DNA of 64,000 nt from Diphasiastrum complanatum (taxonomy: Eukaryota; Streptophyta; Lycopodiopsida; Lycopodiales; Lycopodiaceae). Positions 26,583 to 38,826 of this stretch are shown here, in pieces; the stretch's first letter is position 1; each line of letters starts with the position of its first letter. The stretch spans positions 43,224,604 to 43,288,603 of the forward strand of contig CM055103.1 in the NCBI GenBank assembly GCA_029204225.1, written 5' to 3'. Below the pieces are notes generated by a model. That model made no database searches, was not told the DNA's origin, and worked only from the letters and a program-made list of their open reading frames with translations. Both the position numbers and the translations under genes were made by a program.

Positions 26583-27785
26583 ATGGATTCCCAAGGGAAA
26601 GCCAGTCCTATCATGGACAAGCTTGATGGAGCCAATTACCATCTGTGGCAATTTAAGATGAGAACCATGCTAATGTCCAAGGAATTGTATGACGTTCTTA
26701 TAGGTGAACACCCGAAGCTGACAACGTAGCAATCTCCTGATGGAAGCTAAAGGATGGAAAAGCATTTGCGCTGATCATCCTCAACATTTCAGACATGAAA
26801 ATTGGCCATGTGTCTGATGCTCAGACATCCAAGGAAGTTTGGGACATCTTGAGCACATTATATGAAGTGCGTGATATAGCTTTCAAGCTACATCTTAGGA
26901 AGAAATTTTACTCCCTCAAGATGGCAAATGGTGATTCCTTGCAGAATCACATCAACCAGTTCAAGACCCTGCTAAAGAAAATGGTCATTGTCGGATCTGT
27001 CATAGACGATAAAGACATAGTAATGACATTGCTATCAAGCTTGCCAAGCTCATACGACAGTTGGGTGATAATCATCATGACACACCCTGAACTGACTCTT
27101 TCAAGAGTCATTACAATGTTGTTGCAGGACTCTCGAAGGAACACAGCCTCCAGTTCCTCGACTGTTGACTCTCACACCCTATACACCAACAAAGGCTCGA
27201 CTAAGCAGAAGAAGAAAGGCACAAAGCCATCAAAGAAAGATCAGAGATTGACACATTGTCACGAGCAGTTGACTCAGCTGACAAGGAAAAAGCTGTTCTA
27301 CAGATATTTCAAGCATATCAACCACAAGATCCAAGACTGTCGGATACTGCAGGCAAAGAATAACAGCAAAGAACAGTCGAATCAAGTGGCAAATGCAGCT
27401 GCAGAAGCTCCACAGCCCATTCAAGAAACGGATCATGATGCCTTCATGAAAAACCATCAAGAAGCATCCAACGATAGCTCTTGGTTTCTAGATTTTGGTG
27501 CCACACAGCATATGACCAGCCATATCGGTTGTTTCGAGTCCCATACGCCTTACAGTACCAAAGGATATATTCACCTTGGTGACAATAGCACTCAAGCTAT
27601 CAAAGGTGAAGGTATAGTAAAATTGAGCTTTGCCAATGATCAATGTAAACTGCTTTCAAATGTCCTTCATGTACCAAATCTGTCTACAAATTTGCTCTCT
27701 GTTAGCAAAATTACAGATCTAGTACATAAAGTAGAATTTGAATCTGATCAGTGTAAGGTAGTCGATAGGACAGGAGAGTCCACAC
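26583..27785 (+). pseudogene. E3 copia gag and protease
   Basis: ATG at 26583 opens MDSQGKASPIMDKLDGANYH and LWQFKMRTMLM, a copia gag start. A stop and frameshift near 26728-26795 interrupt it. The main frame then runs to about 27785, with KEVWDILSTLYEV, LRKKFYSLKMANGDS and LLSSLPSSYDSW. The zinc knuckle is degraded (FYRYFKHINHKIQDC, where two cysteines are lost). The protease site reads FLDFGATQHMT, with Phe in place of the Ser of DSG, which should inactivate it. NVLHVPNLSTNLLSVSKI closes the protease. This is a different copia lineage from E1 and E2. Confidence 0.85.
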
Positions 27786-28062
27786 CTTGTGGCATCATGG
27801 AGCCCATTTCGTCTTCAATGGCCTTGATCCACTTGTCCTTGTCTAGACAGTTGATGGCTTATTCATAAGTTTGTGGTTCACAGTTAAATCCACAGAATGA
27901 TTCATGAATAGAAGATGAGTTGTCAGGTATATATATGATTGGTGCTCTTCTTTGTCTTGTAGATCTCCTTGGAGATAATATAGGCTCAGCAATTGCTTTG
28001 CCTTTGTCCTGTCTGTTGATAGCGGGACCTCGGTGTATTGCCGATAATGTGGATGTGTGCAA
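27785..28062 (-). pseudogene. Inverted copia segment from just before the RT
   Basis: On the opposite strand to E3 gag, a frame gives RRSTRQRRAPIIYIPDN, then a stop, then DKDKWIKAIEDEM. This is the linker and the first residues before copia RT. The switch of strand happens near 27780, straight after the E3 protease. It is either an internal inversion of E3 or a second insertion. Confidence 0.75.
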
Positions 28063-28590
28063 ATTGTCAAGATATGGTAAAACTAGCTACATTGGTTAGC
28101 ATCATTTTGATGTTGGAGATGTACTAGCATTCTTGGATGGTTTTGCTGATGGAAATGAAGCTATTGGAGGTTCATTATATCACTCATTCATGATCAAGTC
28201 ATCAAGTGATGATGGCATCTTGTGGAAAGATGGAGATGGAGGCTCATTCATGGAGTTTCATGGTGGATAGATGGCAAGAAAGGACAAAGAGGGAGGATAT
28301 ATGCAAGCAAATGGTTATCACTCACATTTATTGTTTGGTTGATGTTATCTTCCAGATATTTCAAAGTTGATAGCATGGAAGAATCGTTGCATTTACATTC
28401 TATTTTATTCTTCATGTCCTATTCATATCTTGACATGTAAAATTGATGTAAGAAATAGTGAAGCATCCAAAGAGAAAACTATTCTCTATATCAATTATGG
28501 AAGCTACTTTAAAACCTTGGAAAGGAGGTCTATATTCCTAGGATGGAGGTCATTCTAAAGTTGGATCAAAGTTCAAAGGTCAAAACTATG
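28063..28590. other. Unassigned interior of E2
   Basis: GAT/TGG-rich phrases near 28090-28270 resemble no part of copia pol. No gene is seen. Confidence 0.4.
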
Positions 28591-28790
28591 CTAGGAACAA
28601 GCATATTGAGGTGGCATATCACTTTGTGCGAGAGCAAGTCATGGCAAGCAAGTGGAGCTTCAACATGTGTCCTCAAGGGAATGTGTAGTTGATATCTTCA
28701 CCAAAGCATTGGGAAAGAACTTTTTCATGAATCATAGGACTTCACTTGGAGTGTTCTCAAAGTCTATGCTTAAACTAGTTGGAGAGGGAG
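28591..28790 (+). pseudogene. E2 RNase H C-terminal tail
   Basis: ARNKHIEVAYHFVREQV corresponds to the conserved SKHIEI segment at the end of copia RNase H. A shifted frame continues with VDIFTKALGKNFF and RTSLGV, the standard last motif. It ends at the polypurine tract of the 3' LTR. Confidence 0.85.
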
Positions 28791-29415
28791 TGTCAGAAAT
28801 TTCAACTAGTTTTGCTATTTTGGTCATATTTGCATATTTGGCAATTGAGGCCAATTTTCATATTAGACTTAGAGTTTGAATTTTCAAAGTTATATTAGTC
28901 TAAAGGCATTTGAATCATAACTTTTGGAAAGTGTGGAAAACTATAGAACACGAGTTTTGGTGAGATTCAATTTAAGTAGTAGAGACATTGAATCTACTCA
29001 CAAAAATAGTAAGGTTTTCATTATGGAAGGAAACCAAAGTTTAAAGTTAGGTTTGGGCCTGCTATAAAAGGATGTAACTCATGGAAAGAGAAGACATTCT
29101 CTCTCTATTATCTCATTTCATTCTTATACATGGTTCTCTTGGGTTCATCTATCCATTGGTGCACTATATTGGTGATATGTTGCAATGTTGTGTGTAGAAT
29201 GTTTATTTTATGCTACTTTCGGATCCACATGTGTAAAATATAGTAGCTTACTATTTTTGTACGAATAGCAACTTCATCATATCTTATGTTTGATGTTTGA
29301 CTAGGTTCTTAGTGAGTTTGCATCTCTTTCTTTGAGTAGATGTTGATTTTTCTACTTTGGCAGGATTGGTAGAGGTTATGGAATTGGATCTTAAATGATC
29401 TGAAATTTCTTCACA
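28791..29415 (+). repeat. E2 3' LTR without the TC expansion
   Basis: TATAAAAG at 29063-29070. At the place where the 5' LTR has 143 bp of TC, this copy has about 45 bp of mixed sequence with only one short CTCTCTCT run. The palindrome is CACATGTGTA (29226-29235). Confidence 0.93.
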
Positions 29416-29420
29416 ATATC

Positions 29421-30350
29421 AACTCTCACGAGTTTTCCCACCCAACTTACCTCTTAACACATAATTTATTCCACTCAATCAACCCCTCTCAAATCCTAGT
29501 ACTCCAACTAAAATTAGGTTGACCCAATATAGACATTCCATGATCAAACTTACTCCTGTCCCTAGCAAACTGGAATTAGTAGCTTTTGATCTTTCTCTAT
29601 ACAACTCATACATATGAATAATGATTTCTAGCTCCAAACCACCTCCAGTTCCATATTGTTTCACACAATCCCGAGAGAATTTCTCTTATTTGAAAAGTTT
29701 TATTATGTATCTTACACTAAACTTTGTCCAAAAATATCTTCAAATAATCACATTTCTATACATCACCTACTTCATCTCCAAAAATTGTGCAATTAATAGA
29801 TCTTCTAATAGAGTTTATCACATTACTTCACAACCTCTTATTAAAGAAATTAACCAAGATAACATATGAAAATATCTAAATCCATAAAAAGTCAATAATA
29901 AGTGTCTTCCACAAAGAATTCACTCTATTACAACCAAGATTTTTCTTTTAAATATTTTCAACCCGAGCGACACTAAATATCATTCATCTGAAATCCAGTT
30001 ATGCAAAAGAGATAACCTGGGCTTAAAAAGATGAAATTCAATCACCTTGGAATTCACTAGACTTCCAAGACCTATTCATACAAATAGTAATTCTATGATG
30101 ATAACAGTCCTCCAGAAAAACAACTACCTACTAGAAGGAATTATATGAAGTCAATTTGATGTCTAGTATTCAAGAATTTAAGAAGTAAGAGTTTAAGAAA
30201 GTGAGAAATAGTTCTAAAAGTTTTTTATTTTAGAAATAGTAAAATACCCATTTCGGATCTTGATTAAACCTCAAAATTTCACAAAATACCTTGTGAAAGA
30301 TTCAACTAGTTTGAGTTAGAATTGAGAAGCTCAACTGTGATTGGATTGTT
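29421..30350. other. AT-rich DNA, no gene recognised
   Basis: Nothing I can assign on either strand. Confidence 0.5.
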
Positions 30351-30519
30351 AGTATAGTTAACAGTTGTTATGTACTGATTCGGTTTAGTAGGCTTTAGTT
30401 AAGAAGCCACGTAGAGGCCAATACTGAATTTCATGCATTTATTAGGTCTATGCCACATGGCGTCCTCATGCAAAGGGGACCTTTACTTGTATGTGTATCA
30501 GTCTCTTTGTAATAACAAT

Positions 30520-31340
30520 GCAAGTAGACCCCTCTTAAAGAAAGTAAAGTGAGCCACCTTTTGATGGTGACCTCTAGTGGAGAGCATTAGTCCACTTGTA
30601 ATTTGTGAAATTTGGAAATTCCACTAGGATGCCACCTAAGGAGCTCTCTTGCTTATTTAAGAGACTCCCTCTTTGTGAAGAGGAGCTTTTTGTGCATTGT
30701 ATCTACTCCATGCTGAAATGAGAAGAGCCTTCACGAGTTTGGTGCATCCATTGAGCTCCTTGATCATGCTTGTTTCTTGAGTGATGCATTCATGATCTTG
30801 CCCTTCCCTCCTTTGTGTGTGGTTGTGGATTGTAGAGTGGATTAGATTTGTTGCCTTCCTAGAGTGGATTAGTTTTCTTTTCTTGTTTGTGGATTAATGT
30901 AAGAACCAGCATTCAAGTAAACTAAATAGGCTAGAAATGTGGTACAAATCTTGCATATTCTCTAACATTCTAGTTCTTGATATTCTTGGGATGTCCAAGA
31001 ATCAAAAGAGTGGTTGGTTTCTTGATTCTTGGACTTCTAAAATGCTGTTTAGTTTGGTTTCTTGTTTCTTGACTATGCTTTTCAATCATATTTAGAGTAG
31101 TTTCTATTTTTGCAAGTAGATTAGCTTCCTTAAATTCAGTTACAGCCTTAGGATCTTGAAAATTGAGCAATTGTGCTGCATTGCAAATCTGACTTTGTTC
31201 ACCATGGCTTGCCTCATAACGGAGTTAATTGTTCCCTTGGCAAGTGCTCATTCATAAACAACAAAGTGTTCGAAGCCTTGAAGTCATCCTCTGACAGGAA
31301 AGGTGAATATACTACAATGAACACCTGCAGAACTGGCCAT
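30520..31340 (+). repeat. Diverged fragment of the E_AB-type LTR
   Basis: It aligns with LTR A from about 36548 onward and LTR B from about 43757. Shared parts include AAGTAGACCCCTCT, the TATTTAAGAGACTCCC core promoter, GTCCAAGAATCAAAAG and CCTCTGACAGG. The homology fades after about 31320. It is more diverged than LTRs A and B are from each other. Confidence 0.8.
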
Positions 31341-31567
31341 CGTGATCCCATGTACAGAACAGAATTGTAGGAAAGGCCAGTTTACGTACTTCTCAGGCTC
31401 AGAGGTTAGGCTGCTTGGCAGAGCATCTGAGACTGGGAAGAATCTTGCAACACTTGGAAAGGGGCCATAAGGATTGCCATGTAGGATGACAATTTTTTGG
31501 CAATGTAAAATACTAAAATAAAATCTTTTTCTGCCTGCAGTCCTGTCCACACAGTCTTCGATCGTTA

Positions 31568-32020
31568 GCTATTATGTGCATAGTATAGTCTGTGGCTGAA
31601 AAAATCATAACTTTCAAATGACAACTCGGATTGAGACGATTACGGTGCCATTAGAAAGCCCTCGATGAGAGCTTTTCAACACATCCAACATGACCCAGTT
31701 TCGAGCTACGGCAAAGAAGCTATGGCCAGTCAAAGTTTTGGTCAGTCAACACTTGGTCAACCCCATATCTCTTTCAAGCGCAGTTGACCAGTGTTGAAAG
31801 AGATATCGGGTTGACCAAGTGTTGATCGACCAAAATTTTGACTGGCCATAGCTTCTTCGCCATAGCTCAGAACTGGGTCATGTTGGATGTCATTGAAAAG
31901 CTCTCGTCGAGGGCTTTCTAATGGCACCGTAATCGTCTCAATTTGAGTTGTTGTTCGAAAGTTACACAATTTTTATTTTTATTTTTGCTGAGTTGCATAC
32001 TATACTACATATAAAATAGC
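31568..32020. mobile_element. Foldback MITE (long hairpin), TTA target duplication
   Basis: Left arm 31568-31777 and right arm 31794-32020 are imperfect reverse complements (roughly 85-90% by eye), with a loop of about 16 nt. The ends are GCTATT...AATAGC, flanked by TTA on both sides (31565-31567 and 32021-32023). A 3-bp TTA/TAA duplication is characteristic of PIF/Harbinger (Tourist) elements. There is no transposase. The arm-to-arm pairing is long enough for the transcript to fold into a near-continuous duplex. Confidence 0.75.
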
Positions 32021-32312
32021 TTATTTACGGGCTACCCCCGACGCAAAATCATAGTTCTTTTGAAAAGAAAAGAAAATTGATTTGAAGGAGCTACGATACG
32101 TAGATTTCAAATTTAAGTGTTTTGATTAGACCATGTGGAAGAAACTTTTGAGAAAAAAATAAAAAGTATCGTTTTGAAAGGCTCAAATTTTCTCTAATGA
32201 CTTTGTTACTTGTGGATGTTGTTTATGGTTTCGATGGTTGGCAATCAGTCAGTGATTGCATCTCTAAACTGCACTCTCTACTAGATCAGAATATTCACAT
32301 AGAATGTTAGCT

Positions 32313-32860
32313 TGGTATCAGAGCTCTCAAGCCGTGGAGGAACGTGCACAATCGAAGCTCTTGGAAGAGTGATTCCATCGACGGTATCATCAGAACCAAG
32401 CAATGGTAAGGACGTCGTACGGGGTATAGGATGGTCCGGGGTGATCGGAGATGCAAAGCCCTTTGATTCTGTGCATACGAAATCGATTCATAAAATCAAA
32501 GTAAAAGAAAATTCCATAGCAGGCAGGCTATGAGGCAGCCCAAAAGAAGTGCTCATAACGGAAGCAATTCTCAGCGAATTGAATGAGCAGTTTGTTGTTG
32601 GAGGGAGCTAATAGAGGTTGTTGAACAATCAGGGTGGTTACAACGGCTCCAAAATTGCATGAAAAGTGGTTGGTTCTGACACGTGGGGTTTAGAGAGCAA
32701 AAAGCTTGGATCTTTCTCACGGAGAGTAGAATTAGGTGCTATAGATTTATAGCACAGGTTGTCCAGATACTGCAATCCAGCTTGCAAGAGGCCAAGCTCA
32801 GCCATGACAGGGTGAAGGCATAGTTTCCAGATCTTTGTGGCAGCTACATTCTATGAGTCA
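32313..32860 (+). pseudogene. L7 primer site and eroded internal sequence
   Basis: After TGGTATCAGAGC at 32313-32324 a frame with GKDVVRGIGWSGVIGDAKPF and a later EAILSELNEQFV looks like decayed coding sequence, but I cannot assign it to gag. It is broken by a stop after about 73 codons. Confidence 0.45.
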
Positions 32861-32869
32861 GGATTAAAC

Positions 32870-33340
32870 AGTGTTTATTCAAATAAAATTTAGACTAGTG
32901 AATTTTGAAAAGTCAAACTCTAAGTCTAAAACAAAGTTGGCCTCAATTTGTTAAATAAGAAAATATAGCAAATTTATGGTCAAACAGTTAACATTCTATG
33001 CAAAAATTCTGATCTAGTGGAGACTGCAGATTAGAGATGCAATCACTAACTGATTGCCAACCATCGAAACCATAAACAACATCCACAAGTAACAGAGCAA
33101 TGGAGGAGCTCACATCAAGCAAAGATCTCACATCAAGCAAAGAGCTCACAAAGCAAAAGCATCTTTATTACAAAGAGACTGATACATATACAAGTAAAGG
33201 TCCCATTTTCATGAGGACGCCATGTGGCATAGACCTAATAAATGCATGAAATTTAGTATTGGCCTCTACGTGGCATTTTAGGCTATATACAAGTGTAATT
33301 CTATTATCAAGCCCTCGGACTGGCTTCTTAACTAAAGCTC
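32870..33340 (-). mobile_element. Inverted L7 LTR copy joined to an E2-like LTR piece
   Basis: 32987-33095 is the reverse complement of 32205-32311, and 33167-33340 is the reverse complement of 30390-30519 apart from about 60 extra bases. Immediately left, about 32880-32985 is the reverse complement of the E2-type LTR start (the GACTTAGAGTTTGA and GAGGCCAA phrases). Confidence 0.65.
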
Positions 33341-35280
33341 TCTCTCTTAAGCTCAAGTGTGATTTAAGTATCAAACTAATTGTACACTTATTACATTATC
33401 ACATTTGAAGCTTTCATAAATAAATCAAATCCAATCTAGGCTCAAATGTGATAAGAGAATCAGAATAAAAATGTGTAGCCATGTCCTAGAGTGTCTGTAT
33501 AGATCATATGCAATTTTTCTGCTACTTGTACTCAACTCACACTCAAGTACACAGTCAAAGCACTTGACTCACAAAGTATCAACCAAGTCTGCCACATTTT
33601 AAACTTGACTTGTTCACCATCCAACTTGAAACACAAGCGGACCACATGAGATACAAGACTCACACCAAGGAAACCTCACTGCCACCATGAGATTATCATC
33701 CTCCATCAAAATAGGCTAACATCCTATCAGACGCTTACAAGACGAACTCATAACGTTGATAACAGTGAGTGATGATAGCTCAACCTGAGAAAATCTTAAT
33801 GCTACTAAGATTATACCCTCACCAGAAACTCTGCGAGTAGACATGTCAACAAGTCACTGAGCATCAAATGAGTACTTTGTTTTTCCTTTCAGTAGCAAAT
33901 GCATAACCAATCAAACTCCAACTTAGATCTACGTCTAGTCACAAAAGACTCTCATGACAAAGTCACATGCAAGCAATCACATTCATGTAACCAACACAAA
34001 TGATAAACATATCAACTGATGATCACTACTTGCTGAAGAAGATATCCTCCTATACCGTACACCTTTGCCATAGGTAGATCCACTGCTACAACAACCATGC
34101 ATCCAAAGCTCCATGCATATGTCCTAAGATGTCCTCGAATGCACCATGTACCTCCTAGAGATACATCCTTGTCCAAGTGTCCCATCCAAAACCATCCATT
34201 CCACTTTGCATTGCCTTGCCAAGCTACCATTCATCCTTCATGCACCAAGCATACACGTCTTCCAAAGTTGGCCAATTTTCACCTTAGATCTAGGATTTAG
34301 GTCCTATAAACTAGGAATCACTACCAAAATGACATGACCAACCCCCTACATCTCATGAGCTTTCTCATGTAGGTTACAAGCTTTGACAAGCATTCACAAA
34401 GAATATGGATCATATATTAACTTGGACTCTTCACAAAAAAACAAGCTAGCAAGCTTTGACCTATAAGTCAAGTGGTCTCTCTTCCCATAGCATCCAACTC
34501 ACCATCAAGGCTTCCCAATCATGGATTACTAAGCTCCATAGCACCACACATATCCTGCCTGTTGCTTTCTGTTACCAATTTTCCACTTTGGCTTATCTAG
34601 TTGATCTTACCATTGACATCCTTCACCTTGTGACCGCCATCATTGCATTGTCGCCAATAACAAGCTAGTGTAAATGTCTCCCCAATTGTGACATTTTTTC
34701 CTTTGCAAAAGCATGTGAAGTAACAATAACCACCGAATCTGACAGTGCCATTGTCGATTCTCACATTGAGATGCCACTCCAAGCAAACTTCCAAAAAGTT
34801 GAACTAGAAGCCCCATGCCATTCTGCCATATTTACTAGCATAACTTGGCATAATGGTCGAATCTCATCTACGATTGGTTTCCCTCTCTCAATTATTGCCA
34901 ATTAAGAGTTCCACGATGCCTCATTGCAACTTGATGACATTTACTAGCTTTCTCCAATGCAATTATGCCCTTTTCGCTCTCCCTCACAATGCACTATGCT
35001 TAGTTTTACAAGTAGAGGTGAGGAAGTCCTCCAAATCCAAGGTAGAGCCTCCAAATGTCCTCCAAGCAACCTGCAAGCTTCAAGATGCTCCCCAACTCCA
35101 AGCTAGGATGCCTCCACCTGCAAGTAAGGATCTGCAAGCCTCCGAGGATCTCTCCTCCACCTGTGTCCCTACTCTTTAAACACAAAGATAGATAACAAGT
35201 TGGCCTCAAGTATTCACCACCCAACCATAGCTAGATCCAAGCTCCAAGCAAGACCTATCTAGCACCCCCTTGCTAACCAT
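33341..35280. other. No gene; eroded LTR-like sequence
   Basis: About 34290-34380 resembles a section of the E1 LTR (TAGGAATCACTACCAAA.., then GTAGGTTAC), which suggests an old related LTR. The rest is unassigned. Open frames here overlap on both strands and look random. Confidence 0.4.
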
Positions 35281-35325
35281 AAACAAATCACAAGCATACC
35301 ACAACACTCCATAGCATTCTCAAGA

Positions 35326-36141
<816 letters not shown>

Positions 36142-36151
36142 TTCCTACCCC

Positions 36152-36311
36152 CTAAACATAAATTTTTCCTTGTAGGAAAAAATTTGAAAAATTCTTCTGG
36201 AGATCAGCCTCCTTTTCCCAGGTATCCTCCTCTTCTGATTTGCCCCTCCACCTGACTAAAAGTTTTTGAAGCACTCTACTACTTAGAGTCCTCTGTCGGC
36301 TATTAACAATC
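36152..36311 (-). pseudogene. G1 chromodomain, severed C-terminal end of gypsy pol
   Basis: The frame NSRQRTLSSRVLQKLLVRWRG followed by EEEDTWEKEADLQ is the C-terminal chromodomain of chromovirus-type Ty3/gypsy integrases, which guides insertion to chromatin. It continues the G1 pol that stops at PEPKAIV at 44685. The two halves are separated by the 8.4-kb E_AB insertion. A stop at 36152 ends it, followed directly by the G1 polypurine tract. Confidence 0.9.
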
Positions 36312-37470
36312 TGGTGGCTAATTCTGACGAATCTCCAAGATACTCGGATAGAGCAACTCAAGAGCATCTCTCACCTTAGACCGAGGAGGTCTCTGAGAAG
36401 ACGAGACGAACTAAGACTGAGAGCCGAGTATGAGAGCCGAGAAATACTAGTAGTAATGACAAGCAAGAACTATGTAAGCCTCATGGTGAATCCCGAAAGA
36501 TGGAATGACCATGTAGGAACTAGTATTTCTAAGCAAATGTAATCAATGCAAGTAGACCCCTCTAAAAGAAAGTAGAGTGAGCCACCTTTTGATGGTGACC
36601 TCTAGTGGAGCGCATTATTCCACTTGTAATTTGTGAAATGTGGAGATTCCACTAGGATGCCACCTAAGGAGCTCTCTTGCTTATTTAAGAGACTCCCTCT
36701 TTGTGAAGATGAGCTTTTTGTGAATTGTATCAGCTCCACGCTGAAATGAGAAGAGCCTTCACGAGTTTGGTGTATCCATTGAGCTCCTTGATCATGCTTG
36801 TTTCTTGAGTGATGCATTTATGGTCTTGCCCTTCCCTCCTTTTGTGTGTGGTTGTGGACTGTAGAGTGGATTAGATTTGCTGCTTTCATAGAGTGGATTA
36901 GTTTCTTTTCTTGTTTGTGGATTAATGTAGGAACCAGCATTCAGGTAAACTACATAGACTGGAGCTGTGGTGTAAATCTTGCATATTCTCTGACATTCCA
37001 GTTCTTGATGTTCTTGGGGTGTCCAAGAATCAAAAGGCTGGTTGGTTTCTTGATTCTTTGGACTCCTAAAATGCCGTAGATTAGTTCTTGTTTCTTGTTT
37101 TGTCAATTTATGCAATGTAGCTCAGTGTTAGTAAAATGCAGGCTCTGATTCAGTTTATTTTAGAGTAGGTAGTTGTAGAATCTTCTGAATGTTCATCTGG
37201 GTTGTATGCTGAACTGTGAATGAACGTTCTTGGCTTGCATCTCTGTTAGAATGTAAGTGCGTTCAAGAGAGATGACCCTGAGTAGTCCTCTGACAGGCAG
37301 GACAAAAAATTATACTACAACGAGAATCTATCCCTTCTGCCTGGTTTGGCATTGTAATATCAAGAACACATATAACATATGCATGAAGCCTGGTAACAGG
37401 CAGAAACAATTCTGAATAAGAAGCAAGTAAAAGAATCGTAGTATCCTCTAGAGCAAGGGATCTGTCAACA
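36312..37470 (+). repeat. E_AB 5' LTR (LTR A)
   Basis: Starts TGGTGGCTAATTCT and ends GATCTGTCAACA. TATTTAAG at 36682-36689 is followed by a run of pyrimidine-rich sequence. Confidence 0.88.
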
Positions 37471-37734
37471 TTTGACACTGTTGCCACTTGACCTTCACTA
37501 CATTCTACATCAAGAAGAACCGCAACATTGTCCACGCTTAGATCCCTGCACACAAACTCCCAATTTTTCAACACCTCTAAGTTTCTACAAATTGGACATA
37601 GCCACATAAATGGCTGCATCATTGCCCCAATCCACGGGCTGATAGACTCGCAAATCCATTGTTAACAAATGCCAAAATAGACCTGGATTTACTTTGACTC
37701 CAAGCTCCCGCTCCTCCCGTTCCTCATGCTTCAA

Positions 37735-38010
37735 ATCTCAACTAGAGCCCAGTTTCGAATCTCAACCGACAGCCAGTGTCAGATCTCAACCGACGCACTC
37801 TATTGAATCTCAACCAACACACACTGTCCAATCTCAATCAACAGCCAGTGTCAGATCTCAACCGATGCACTCTATTGAATCTCAACCGACACACATTGTC
37901 CAATCACAACCGATAGCCAGTGTCAGATCTCAACCGACACACTCTATTGAATCTCAACCGACACACACTGTCACATCTCAACCGACAGAATTCACTTAAA
38001 TCTCAACCGA
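37735..38010 (+). repeat. E_AB leader minisatellite 1 (24-bp unit, 72-bp higher order)
   Basis: Units of the form ATCTCAACCGACNCACTNTN repeat every 24 bp. Three unit variants (ending in CTCTATTG, CACTGTCC and CAGTGTCA) recur in the same order, so the higher-order period is 72 bp. Because 24 is divisible by three, one frame stays open (37694-37999) and reads as 8-residue SQPTxxxx repeats. Confidence 0.9.
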
Positions 38011-38610
38011 TGAGATTCCATCAATTTTGCATAGAAGGATTTCTTCACCTCCGCATCTGATCGCATGCCATCCCATTCACCTCACATCCCACCGCACTTG
38101 CCTGTCACAGCCGCATCCTCTCACAATTGACCACCTACCATTGCAAACAATCACATTCCACCTTACGACATCACCCTTCATCCCCATTCCATCGCAAATT
38201 CCACACATCACAAACACTGCAAGCATCCACATAACACAACACCTGCATTCCACCATTGCAACAGCACTCCATCGCCAAACCCGCATACACACGCAAACAA
38301 ACCACCTTCCGCACTATATCGCAATAGTCGCCCTCCTACCGTATCACTTCGCAAACATTGATTCCATCGAACCCTTGCAATCACCCTTCAACAGCATTCC
38401 ATCGCATAAACTCGCAAACAACCCACCCATCCGCCCGTCGCAACCGCACTCTATCGCAACACCTGCATCCACCCATTGCGACCACCTCCATCGCCAAACC
38501 TGCATTCAACCGTCGTAACCACCCCGGGCCGTTGCGACGACATCCCATTCAACCGTCATCACGTATTCATCCAAGACAAACCTTCACATACCTTCGTCCT
38601 CTCACACTAA
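38011..38610 (+). other. E_AB leader, C-rich and G-poor
   Basis: Dense ACCGCA, CATCGCA and CCATC words with few G on the + strand. The long open frames here on both strands follow from that composition and I do not regard them as genes. Confidence 0.6.
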
Positions 38611-38826
38611 ATCTCGACCGACAATTTCCAGTGCAATCTCGACCGAAAATTTCCAGTGCAATCTCAACCAATGGCCTTCAGTTAGATCTCAACCGACGGC
38701 CATTCAATCAGATCTCAACCGACGGCCACTGTCAAATCTCAACCGACGGATAGTATCAAATTTCAGCTGATGGCCTCAGTTAGATCTCGACCGACGCACT
38801 GTATCAGATCTCAACCAGAGCCAACA
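38611..38826 (+). repeat. E_AB leader minisatellite 2, left part
   Basis: AATCTC(A/G)ACCGACGGCC-type units of about 24-30 bp, interrupted at 38826 by a solo LTR. Confidence 0.85.

Larger units (their letters stand above)
30353..32312 (+). mobile_element. LTR of a copia-type element (L7), interrupted by two insertions
   Basis: The left piece (about 30390-30519) and right piece (about 32205-32312) lie next to each other, in inverted order, at 32987-33340. This shows they were once one LTR. Between them are a fragment of the E_AB-type LTR (about 30520-31560) and a hairpin MITE (31568-32020). The primer site TGGTATCAGAGC follows at 32313-32324. Confidence 0.65.

Noticed and set aside
33341-35224. 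Several 60-110 codon frames
   Set aside because: They overlap on both strands, have no recognisable domains, and the area shows faint LTR similarity.
36312-37470. LTR A as the 3' LTR of gypsy G1
   Set aside because: G1 chromodomain and its own polypurine tract and LTR lie to the left of LTR A, and LTR B interrupts G1 pol, so A and B belong to a later insertion.
37694-37999. SQPT 8-residue repeat protein
   Set aside because: The frame is open because the 24-bp minisatellite unit is divisible by three. It has no supported start and lies in a retrotransposon leader.
38027-38753. Long His/Pro/Thr-rich open frames on both strands
   Set aside because: They result from the C-rich, G-poor leader, which has few stop codons. 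There is no domain, no conserved start and overlapping frames are equally open.
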